5,017 bases of DNA from Actinomycetota bacterium (GTDB taxonomy: Bacteria > Actinomycetota > Actinomycetes > Nanopelagicales > Nanopelagicaceae), in NCBI GenBank assembly GCA_009704555.1, contig WLDY01000067.1, positions 1-5,017 of the forward strand, written 5' to 3'. This document shows positions 1-4,888 of the stretch, in pieces. Position numbers and translations under genes: made by a program. Position 1 is the first letter of the stretch. Each line of letters opens with the position of its first letter. The notes under the pieces are model-generated. The model was not told where the DNA came from. It made no database searches and was given only the letters and a program-made list of their open reading frames with translations.

Positions 1-375
1 AATCTTGGAGTTACCGAGGAAGCGCTCTGAGACTTTATCGATGGTGCGGTGATAAGGAGTGATGAGGTGAGCGTTATAGGAGATTCGAAGTTTTGAAGTA
101 TCGATCCCTCGCTCACCCAGTCCCTTGATCTCCTCGAAGAGAACTGATGGATCGATCACGACTCCATTGCCGATGACAGGTATCACTCCTGGGGAGAGGA
201 TTCCGGAAGGGAGTAGATGGAGTGCATATTTTTGATCTCGGATAACGACGGTATGGCCGGCGTTGTTTCCACCTTGATAACGAACGACGTAATCGACCTT
301 CTCACCTAAGAGGTCGGTTGCTTTTCCCTTGCCCTCATCCCCCCATTGAGCTCCCAAGAGGGCAATGGCGGTCAT
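1..375 (-). CDS. purA: Adenylosuccinate synthetase, N-terminal 125 residues (cut by window edge)
   Basis: The enzyme joins IMP and aspartate using GTP to give adenylosuccinate, the first committed step from IMP to AMP, in the cytoplasm. The reading frame is open from the ATG at 375 down to base 1. The N-terminus carries the family signature GAQWGDEGKGK (residues 8-18) with the catalytic Asp13, followed by GGNNAGHT (35-42) with the catalytic His41. Both have the same numbering as in E. coli PurA. The LLPSGIL segment (54-60) and AHLITPYHR (102-110) also match the family. The usual length is about 430 residues, so roughly the last 300 lie outside the window. The start is fixed by an AAAGGTGA ribosome binding site six bases upstream. 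It lies 50 bp downstream of fda on the same strand, so co-transcription is possible, although a hairpin sits in the gap. No defects are visible. Identification is secure. Confidence 0.97.
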   Translation of the reverse strand, partial: MTAIALLGAQWGDEGKGKATDLLGEKVDYVVRYQGGNNAGHTVVIRDQKYALHLLPSGILSPGVIPVIGNGVVIDPSVLFEEIKGLGERGIDTSKLRISYNAHLITPYHRTIDKVSERFLGNSKI

Positions 376-381
376 GAGAGA

Positions 382-389
382 TCACCTTT
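382..389 (-). promoter_or_regulatory. Ribosome binding site of purA
   Basis: On the minus strand AAAGGTGA is followed by six bases (TCTCTC) and then the ATG of purA. This supports translation from that ATG. Confidence 0.75.
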
Positions 390-400
390 CATCGAGAAGG

Positions 401-430
401 CCTAAGTCTAGGCAAGTTGCCGACCTTAGG
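401..430 (-). repeat. Two-part inverted repeat over the fda stop codon, in the fda-purA gap
   Basis: CCTAAG (401-406) pairs with CTTAGG (425-430), and nested inside GGCA (411-414) pairs with TGCC (418-421) around a three-base loop, with small internal bulges. The outer arm includes the TAA stop of fda (426-428). There is no run of T after it in the minus direction, so it is not a classical intrinsic terminator. It could be a weak terminator, an RNA-processing or stability element protecting the fda message, or chance. The arms are seen in the sequence; any function is inference. Confidence 0.4.
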
Positions 431-1313
431 TGAGCGACGCCTCATAAATTGACTCGATTGTCCGATCAAGCGCGGCATTGAACTCGCTGTCGCTCTGTTG
501 CGCAGTGAGCCCCTCCGTAAGAGCCCTAGAGAAGGAAGCGATGACGCCATGGTTCTTCGAAAGGAGGACATTCGCCTCATCGCGAGAATAACCTCCCGAT
601 AACGCGACGACACGCACCACTCGTGGATGAGCGACAAGTTCTTTATAGAGATCTGCCTCTGTTGGCAGTGAGAGCTTGAGCATGACGTTCTGATCTGCCG
701 AAAGACTTGAGACGAATTCAAGGAGCTCTTGCTTCAGAATCACCTCGGCCTCTTGCTTCTCTGCAGACTTGATGTTCACCTCAGGCTCAATGATTGGAAC
801 TAAGCCACCTGCGATGATCTCCTGCCCGAACTCGAACTGTTGAGCGACGATGGAGCGAATGCCAGATGAATTGGCTAGGTTGATGACAGAACGCATCTTG
901 GTGCCAAAGACTCCGTGGCGATTGGCAGATTCGATCCTTGCCCCAAGTTGTGGGATTGGCTTCATCAATTGAACACCATCGACCTCATCGGCTAATCCGT
1001 TATCGACCTTGAGAAAGGGAACGACGTGCTTTCGTTGCCAGAGATATTCCGCTGATCCCAAACCATCGATACTCCGATCCATCGTCATCTCGAAGAGGAT
1101 GGCCCCGATGACTCGCTCACCATTGAATGCCGGAGAAGTGATCAACCTTGTTCGCATCTCATGGATACGATCAAACATCTCTGACTCGTTGCTGTAGGAA
1201 GTTTCATCGAGCCCATAGAGCTTGAGGGCCTTCGGGGAACTTCCCCCACTTTGATCCAATGCAGCAATGAATCCTTTACCTGACTTCATTTGAGACAGCA
1301 TCTCTTGGTTCAT
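426..1313 (-). CDS. fda: Class I fructose-bisphosphate aldolase (Staphylococcus FdaB type)
   Basis: Cytoplasmic glycolytic and gluconeogenic enzyme that interconverts fructose 1,6-bisphosphate with dihydroxyacetone phosphate and glyceraldehyde 3-phosphate. The 295-residue product resembles the Staphylococcus aureus class I aldolase (about 296 residues) along its whole length as I remember it. Matching segments include GKGFIAALDQSGGS near the N-terminus, PFLKVD, GVQLMKPI, FGTKMRS, GLVPIIEPEVNI (acidic catalytic residues near 176-178), NVMLKLSLPTEADLYKEL with the Schiff-base lysine at about 213, and VVALSGGYSR plus IASFSRAL near the C-terminus. The family is metal-independent. The frame begins with three possible starts in a row: GTG at 1319, ATG at 1316 and ATG at 1313. 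The ATG at 1313 gives MNQEMLSQMKSGKGF, which lines up residue for residue with the S. aureus N-terminus and has the best spacing to AGGGAG. The GTG would overlap that binding site. purA follows on the same strand. Confidence 0.95.
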   Translation of the reverse strand: MNQEMLSQMKSGKGFIAALDQSGGSSPKALKLYGLDETSYSNESEMFDRIHEMRTRLITSPAFNGERVIGAILFEMTMDRSIDGLGSAEYLWQRKHVVPFLKVDNGLADEVDGVQLMKPIPQLGARIESANRHGVFGTKMRSVINLANSSGIRSIVAQQFEFGQEIIAGGLVPIIEPEVNIKSAEKQEAEVILKQELLEFVSSLSADQNVMLKLSLPTEADLYKELVAHPRVVRVVALSGGYSRDEANVLLSKNHGVIASFSRALTEGLTAQQSDSEFNAALDRTIESIYEASLT

Positions 1314-1318
1314 CATCA

Positions 1319-1324
1319 CTCCCT
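1319..1324 (-). promoter_or_regulatory. Ribosome binding site of fda, decides the start
   Basis: AGGGAG on the minus strand lies five bases before the ATG at 1313 and two before the ATG at 1316. It overlaps the GTG at 1319-1317, which makes that codon an unlikely start. The spacing favours 1313. Confidence 0.65.
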
Positions 1325-1331
1325 AGCAATT

Positions 1332-1345
1332 CCACACAAGTGTGG
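1332..1345. promoter_or_regulatory. Perfect dyad CCACAC-AA-GTGTGG upstream of fda
   Basis: A 14-bp inverted repeat with six-base arms and a two-base centre lies seven bases upstream of the fda ribosome binding site. As DNA it has the form of an operator for a dimeric repressor. As RNA it could form a five-pair stem with a four-base loop next to the binding site and so affect translation. It does not match the Crp consensus TGTGA-N6-TCACA. The dyad is seen directly; a regulatory role is inference. Confidence 0.4.
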
Positions 1346-1431
1346 TTGAGACATCTCGCATGCGTCATCGGACCCGAGAATGTGATGATTTTACCGGTTT
1401 CGAGTCATGCCTTGAGCCCAAGGATCACGCT

Positions 1432-1572
1432 TCACCTCGCGGCCCACATCCCGATCAACTGATGAAAGACATACGAGGCGATGCCTCGAAAAATGGGAGA
1501 GAAGTAGACCTTGAAGAGTCTGTCCAGCAACGAGGGTGCCCACTCCCCGAGGGTCATGACACTGTAGAACAT
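1432..1572 (-). CDS. Small ORF, 46 residues, unknown function, probably translated
   Basis: I do not recognise this protein. It starts MFYSVMTLGEWAPSLL and ends QLIGMWAAR. Three things argue that it is real. First, an AAAAGGAG ribosome binding site sits seven bases before its ATG, among the best in the window. Second, by hand count its codons have 36 of 46 third positions G or C, against about 20 of 46 at first and 19 of 46 at second positions, a coding-type bias that singles out this frame. Third, it is in line with fda and purA on the same strand. The product is rich in aromatic and aliphatic residues with Arg18, Lys21 and Arg29. The stretch from about 30 to 45 could be a short membrane segment, or residues 15-44 an amphipathic helix. 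The N-terminus loosely recalls the start of PlsC-type acyltransferases, but no HX4D motif is present, so this could equally be a gene remnant. The fda start lies 118 bp downstream. Confidence 0.55.
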   Translation of the reverse strand: MFYSVMTLGEWAPSLLDRLFKVYFSPIFRGIASYVFHQLIGMWAAR

Positions 1573-1579
1573 TGAGATT

Positions 1580-1587
1580 CTCCTTTT
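1580..1587 (-). promoter_or_regulatory. Strong ribosome binding site of the small ORF
   Basis: AAAAGGAG on the minus strand, seven bases (AATCTCA) before the ATG at 1572. It is the main reason to prefer this start over the ATG at 1618, which lies in another frame and lacks such a site. Confidence 0.6.
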
Positions 1588-1639
1588 CGATTCTTTGGAT
1601 GGATAGTTCGTGAATCATCGACCATCGAAAACTCTGTTT

Positions 1640-1668
1640 TTGAGAGCCATCTCTCTAGTGTGTATAAA
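1640..1668 (+). promoter_or_regulatory. Candidate acs promoter TTGAGA-17-TATAAA, with a dyad in its spacer
   Basis: TTGAGA (1640-1645) and TATAAA (1663-1668) are 17 bp apart, a close match to the housekeeping sigma consensus. Transcription would start near 1675 and give a leader of about 17 bases with no Shine-Dalgarno site. The inverted repeat GAGAG-CCAT-CTCTC (1642-1655) overlaps the -35 box and the spacer and could be a regulator site. The boxes are visible; use in the cell is inference. Confidence 0.5.
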
Positions 1669-1678
1669 GTTGCTTTGG

Positions 1679-1684
1679 TAATCT
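1679..1684 (+). promoter_or_regulatory. Candidate leaderless -10 box TAATCT for acs
   Basis: TAATCT fits the actinobacterial -10 pattern TANNNT and ends seven bases before the acs ATG, so the transcript could begin at or next to the start codon. The following bases CTCGCGG-AT closely resemble those before the crp-like gene (CTCGCG-AT). No -35 box is evident. It competes with the TATAAA promoter 16 bp upstream as an explanation; both may be used. Confidence 0.4.
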
Positions 1685-1691
1685 CGCGGAT

Positions 1692-3650
1692 ATGAGCAAT
1701 GACTCCATCTCAAATCTTCTCTCTGAGACCCGCACCTTCGCTCCAACTCCTGAATTCGCGGAGGCAGCGAACGTCAAGGGAAGTTCGTACGTAGAGGCAG
1801 CAAAGGATCGCCTTGCATTCTGGGAGCGACAGGCAGAACGGCTCGATTGGTTTGAACGATGGAAGACCCCATTGATTTGGGAGCCACCTTTTGCACAATG
1901 GTTCGTCGGGGGAAAGATCAATGCGTCATATAACTGTCTCGACCGACATGTCATCGCGGGGCGAGGTGACCGGATAGCCATCTATTTCGAAGGCGAGCCC
2001 GGCGATACCAGGACCCTTACTTATTCAGAGCTTCTCGATGAAGTGAAGCGATGTGCGAACGCTCTCCTTGAGATTGGAATCAAGGATGGTGATCGAGTTG
2101 CCATTTATTTGCCAATGATCCCTGAGGCTATCGTTTCGATGCTCGCCTGCGCTCGGATCGGTGCGACGCACTCCGTCGTCTTTGGAGGGTTCTCAGCAGA
2201 CTCTCTGCAAGCCCGTATCAATGACGCCGATGCAAAGCTTGTCATCACCGCAGACGGTGGCTTTAGGAAGGGATCTGCCTTCGCTCTCAAACCAACCGTC
2301 GATGAAGCGCTCAAGTCCACACCGAGCGTGGAGAAGGTTCTTGTCGTACAGCGAACGAAGCAAGAAATCTCATGGGACGCATCGCTAGATCTCTGGTGGC
2401 ACGATCTCGTTGAAAGACAAGAAGCCGACCATGAGGCGCCAGCCTTCGATTCGGAGCACCCGCTCTTCATTCTCTACACATCAGGGACTACTGCGAAGCC
2501 AAAGGGCATCTTTCACACGACGGGTGGATATCTCACCCAGGCCGCTTTCACGCATCACGCGGTCTTTGATCTCAAACCCGAAAAGGACATCTACTGGTGC
2601 ACGGCAGACGTTGGATGGGTCACGGGGCACTCGTACATCGTCTATGGACCTCTCGCGAATGGTGCCACTCAAGTGATCTACGAAGGCACGCCGGATACTC
2701 CTCATAAAGGACGCATCTTCGAGATCATCGCCAAGTACAAAGTGACGATTCTTTACACGGCACCGACTCTCATTCGCACCTGGATGAAGTGGGGAGATCA
2801 ATTCCCAAGAGCGCATGATCTCTCTTCTCTTCGCCTCCTTGGATCGGTAGGTGAACCGATCAATCCCGAAGCTTGGATGTGGTACCGAGAGGTGATTGGA
2901 GGTAACCGCTGTCCGATCGTAGATACCTGGTGGCAGACCGAGACAGGAGCGATCATGATCTCGCCACTACCTGGAGTCACCGCAACAAAGCCTGGCTCTG
3001 CGATGCGAGCGCTTCCCGGGATCAGCGCCAAAGTCGTCGATGAGGCAGGCAAAGAAGTCGCCAACGGACATGGTGGTTACCTCGTCCTTGATCAACCTTG
3101 GCCATCGATGCTTCGAGGTGTTTGGGGTGAGCCTGAGCGCTACCGAGAGACCTATTGGTCGAAGTACGAAGGACTCTACTTTGCTGGCGATGGCGCGAAA
3201 CTTGATGAAGATGGTGCGATCTGGGTTCTTGGTCGAGTCGATGATGTGATGAATGTTTCTGGTCATCGCATCTCGACTACAGAAGTAGAGAGTGCACTCG
3301 TATCACACCCATCCGTCGCGGAGGCCGCAGTTGTCGGCGCTACCGATGCAATGACGGGTCAAGGCATCGTGGCCTTCGTGATCCTTCGAGGTGGAGTTCC
3401 GACCTCTGGTGGCGATGAGTTGGTCGCCGAGCTTCGCAATCATGTCGCTAAGGCAATCGGACCGATAGCGAGACCTCGACAGGTGATGGTCGTCTCGGAA
3501 CTACCAAAGACTAGAAGTGGGAAGATCATGCGCAGGCTCTTGCGCGATGTGGCAGAGAATCGCGCAGTTGGCGACGCCACAACCCTCGCAGATCCCAATG
3601 TCATGAGGCTTATCCAAGAAGGCCTTGCCTCAGAGAAAAAGGAAGATTAG
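1692..3650 (+). CDS. acs: Acetyl-coenzyme A synthetase
   Basis: Cytoplasmic AMP-forming ligase that converts acetate, ATP and CoA to acetyl-CoA through an acetyl-adenylate, allowing growth on acetate. The 652-residue length is normal for the family. The N-terminal Acs domain (about 30-90) carries WFVGGKINASYNCLDRH. The large AMP-binding domain has the phosphate loop YTSGTTAKPKG (262-272), ADVGWVTGHSYIVYGPL (305-321) and DTWWQTETG (411-419). Trp414 in that motif limits the pocket to small acyl groups. The hinge is GRVDDVMNVSGHR (514-526), with Asp517, Gly524 and Arg526 at the same numbers as in Salmonella Acs. The C-terminal PKTRSGK (605-611) holds Lys611, the catalytic lysine that is acetylated in relatives, so post-translational control by a Pat/CobB-like system is possible. 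The loop has Ala268 where the classical motif has Gly, a variant I have seen in other Acs-like sequences. The ATG has no Shine-Dalgarno site. The stop overlaps the convergent cvpA-like gene by four bases. Confidence 0.97.
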   Translation: MSNDSISNLLSETRTFAPTPEFAEAANVKGSSYVEAAKDRLAFWERQAERLDWFERWKTPLIWEPPFAQWFVGGKINASYNCLDRHVIAGRGDRIAIYFEGEPGDTRTLTYSELLDEVKRCANALLEIGIKDGDRVAIYLPMIPEAIVSMLACARIGATHSVVFGGFSADSLQARINDADAKLVITADGGFRKGSAFALKPTVDEALKSTPSVEKVLVVQRTKQEISWDASLDLWWHDLVERQEADHEAPAFDSEHPLFILYTSGTTAKPKGIFHTTGGYLTQAAFTHHAVFDLKPEKDIYWCTADVGWVTGHSYIVYGPLANGATQVIYEGTPDTPHKGRIFEIIAKYKVTILYTAPTLIRTWMKWGDQFPRAHDLSSLRLLGSVGEPINPEAWMWYREVIGGNRCPIVDTWWQTETGAIMISPLPGVTATKPGSAMRALPGISAKVVDEAGKEVANGHGGYLVLDQPWPSMLRGVWGEPERYRETYWSKYEGLYFAGDGAKLDEDGAIWVLGRVDDVMNVSGHRISTTEVESALVSHPSVAEAAVVGATDAMTGQGIVAFVILRGGVPTSGGDELVAELRNHVAKAIGPIARPRQVMVVSELPKTRSGKIMRRLLRDVAENRAVGDATTLADPNVMRLIQEGLASEKKED

Positions 3651-4126
3651 TTCGGCGAGAACTCCCGCACCTTGGAAAAACCATCAAGAACTAAGTTGGG
3701 AAGATGAGAGTCGATGTATTGATTTAGCTGACTCTCTTCAAGCTGGAGCTGCAAAGTTTCGTTCGGTAACGCTGAAGTCAGCACTAAGGCGATAATCATT
3801 AGGAGAATCGCCTTTATCCCTCCTAATGCTCCACCGAGAAGGGAGTCCAGAAATTTGAGCGGTCCAAAGATGCCCCTAATTCCCTTTCCAAGACCCCTTG
3901 CGCCTGCTTGCCCTAACTTCGCACCAATGAATGTCAAGAGGAGGTGGAGACCAATCACAGACCAAAGGCCTGTCCACTCGGATGCGAACGCTCTTGCAGA
4001 GATGAGTCCTAAGAAGCCACCAACGAGATAGCCCACCAGCCCAAGTAGTGTTGGAATGAATCCAGACTTGAAGCCAGCAAGAACAAGAAGCACAAGGACG
4101 ACTCCAGCGATTAGATCAATGATCAA
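3647..4126 (-). CDS. CvpA-family integral membrane protein
   Basis: The product has 159 residues and the layout of the CvpA (colicin V production) family. There are four hydrophobic segments at about 4-19, 23-43, 54-73 and 93-119, an early Asp (D4) in the first segment, GFKSGF in the first loop, a glycine-rich second segment, and LDSLLGGALGGIKAILL at the start of the last. A polar C-terminal tail of about 40 residues follows. In mycobacteria the neighbouring gene in this locus, marP, fuses a similar membrane domain to a periplasmic serine protease. Here the gene stops after the membrane part, so protease function cannot be claimed. The start is TTG at 4126, preceded by GAGGAGGA at six bases, and its TTGA overlaps the nth stop, which suggests translational coupling. 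The stop TAA (3649-3647) overlaps the acs stop. The family is recognisable; the biochemical role is not known. Confidence 0.85.
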   Translation of the reverse strand: MIIDLIAGVVLVLLVLAGFKSGFIPTLLGLVGYLVGGFLGLISARAFASEWTGLWSVIGLHLLLTFIGAKLGQAGARGLGKGIRGIFGPLKFLDSLLGGALGGIKAILLMIIALVLTSALPNETLQLQLEESQLNQYIDSHLPNLVLDGFSKVREFSPN

Positions 4127-4827
4127 CGGAAGTCCTCCTCGCTCTTCACTAACCGCTCCGCTCGCTCTGGATCCACTTCACCGATACCAAAAGAGGGACA
4201 GTGCTTTGAAAGCGGACATGCGCCACATGCTGGCTTGCGCGAGTGACAGATCCTTCGACCATGCCAAATCATTCTCTGGGAGAGGTTAGTCCACTCCTCT
4301 TGCTTGATAAGTTCTCCGACTTCCAATTCCACCTTGACCGGATCAGTCTCGGCCGTCCAGCCAAACCTTCGACTCAATCTTCCAAAGTGAGTGTCGACTG
4401 TGATTCCAGGAATGTTGAATGCATGACCAAGGACGACATTCGCTGTCTTTCGGCCTACGCCAGGCAATGTGACTAGATCATCCAGATTCGATGGTACTTT
4501 TCCAGCGAACTCTTCCATGAGTATCTGTGAAAGTTCCTTGATATTCCGAGCCTTGGCCCTGAAAAAGCCAGTTGAACGAATAATTGCCTCTATCGAGCGG
4601 GTATTGGCCCCTGACATCGACCTTGCATCTGGGAACCTGTTGAAGAGAGCAGGGGTCACTGAGTTCACTCTCTTATCGGTGCATTGAGCGCTGAGAACAG
4701 TAGCCACGAGGAGTTGAAATGGGGTCTTGAAATCTAATTCACAGTGAACGTTCGGATAGCGACGAGTGAGCACCCGATAGATGGAATTTGCACGGCGTTT
4801 CTTGGCCGCAAAGTCTTCCTTCACCAT
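4123..4827 (-). CDS. nth: Endonuclease III (bifunctional DNA glycosylase / AP lyase)
   Basis: Base-excision repair enzyme that removes oxidised pyrimidines from DNA and cuts at the abasic site. The 234-residue protein has the HhH-GPD fold signature. LLVATVLSAQCTDKRVN lies near 39-55. The helix-hairpin-helix LPGVGRKTANVVLG (121-134) includes the catalytic Lys127, and GITVDTHFGR (141-150) includes the catalytic Asp145. A C-terminal iron-sulphur cluster motif C-X6-C-X2-C-X5-C is formed by Cys194, 201, 204 and 210. All key residues of an active enzyme are present. The ATG at 4827 has no Shine-Dalgarno site. A TAACCT box ends six bases before the next codon, GTG at 4824, so a leaderless start there (233 residues) is possible. 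It heads a two-gene unit with the cvpA-like gene and diverges from the crp-like gene, as nth and crp lie close together in mycobacteria. Confidence 0.96.
   Translation of the reverse strand: MVKEDFAAKKRRANSIYRVLTRRYPNVHCELDFKTPFQLLVATVLSAQCTDKRVNSVTPALFNRFPDARSMSGANTRSIEAIIRSTGFFRAKARNIKELSQILMEEFAGKVPSNLDDLVTLPGVGRKTANVVLGHAFNIPGITVDTHFGRLSRRFGWTAETDPVKVELEVGELIKQEEWTNLSQRMIWHGRRICHSRKPACGACPLSKHCPSFGIGEVDPERAERLVKSEEDFR
4133..4140 (-). promoter_or_regulatory. Ribosome binding site of the cvpA-like gene, inside nth
   Basis: GAGGAGGA six bases before the TTG start. It is made from the Glu-Glu-Asp codons at the very end of nth. It supports the unusual TTG start and reinitiation after nth. Confidence 0.7.
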
Positions 4828-4830
4828 AAG

Positions 4831-4836
4831 AGGTTA
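4831..4836 (-). promoter_or_regulatory. Candidate leaderless -10 box TAACCT for nth
   Basis: On the minus strand TAACCT is followed by six bases (CTTATG) and then GTG, which would place the transcript start at the GTG codon of 4824. No -35 box is clear. The position relative to the start matches the TAAACT box of the crp-like gene across the same intergenic space. Confidence 0.35.
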
Positions 4837-4876
4837 CTTCAAAGGTTTTCGATTTCTATCGCTCAGCATTGGGAGA

Positions 4877-4882
4877 TAAACT
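4877..4882 (+). promoter_or_regulatory. Candidate leaderless -10 box TAAACT for the crp-like gene
   Basis: TAAACT fits TANNNT and its first base is 12 bases before the ATG, exactly where a -10 box would put transcription start on the A of the ATG. GGGAGA (4871-4876) is too far (12 bases) to serve as a normal ribosome binding site. A small CGAT-TTCT-ATCG dyad (4850-4861) lies upstream, between the two divergent genes. No Crp-type site is seen. Confidence 0.45.
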
Positions 4883-4888
4883 CGCGAT

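Larger units (their letters stand above)
1314..1431 (-). other. Gap between the small ORF and fda: leader and possible promoter
   Basis: These 118 bases hold no convincing coding frame. Reading on the minus strand from the small-ORF stop there is a CCTTG-AGCC-CAAGG inverted repeat (1410-1423) with no T-run, a possible -10 box TAAAAT (1393-1388) with no good -35 partner, a CGCATGCG palindrome (1357-1364), the dyad at 1332-1345 and the fda ribosome binding site. If TAAAAT is used, the fda leader would be nearly 70 bases and would contain the dyad. The promoter is weakly supported. Confidence 0.3.

Noticed and set aside
389..721. Minus-strand frame of 110 codons
   Set aside because: It lies inside fda in another frame. 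The arginine- and serine-rich product is typical of an out-of-frame shadow, and fda is certain.
1317..1319. GTG as the start of fda
   Set aside because: It overlaps the AGGGAG ribosome binding site, and the alignment with the S. aureus enzyme supports the ATG at 1313.
1381..1396. TGTGA half-site that might be a Crp box upstream of fda
   Set aside because: The second half reads TACCG instead of TCACA, so the two-fold symmetry of a Crp site is absent.
1410..1423. CCTTG-AGCC-CAAGG as a terminator after the small ORF
   Set aside because: The stem is only five pairs and no T-run follows in the minus direction. It is kept only as a note in the gap description.
1342..1575. Plus-strand frame of 77 codons in the fda-acs gap
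   Set aside because: It has a poor start context, a product rich in charged residues with no recognisable pattern, and it lies antisense to the better supported small ORF.
1391..1618. Minus-strand frame of 75 codons overlapping the small ORF
   Set aside because: It has no good ribosome binding site at its ATG (1618), and the third-position bias belongs to the other frame, the one starting at 1572.
2493..2495. Ala in place of Gly in the Acs phosphate loop (residue 268) as a sign of lost activity
   Set aside because: The TTAKPKG form occurs in other Acs-like enzymes, and all other catalytic residues are intact.
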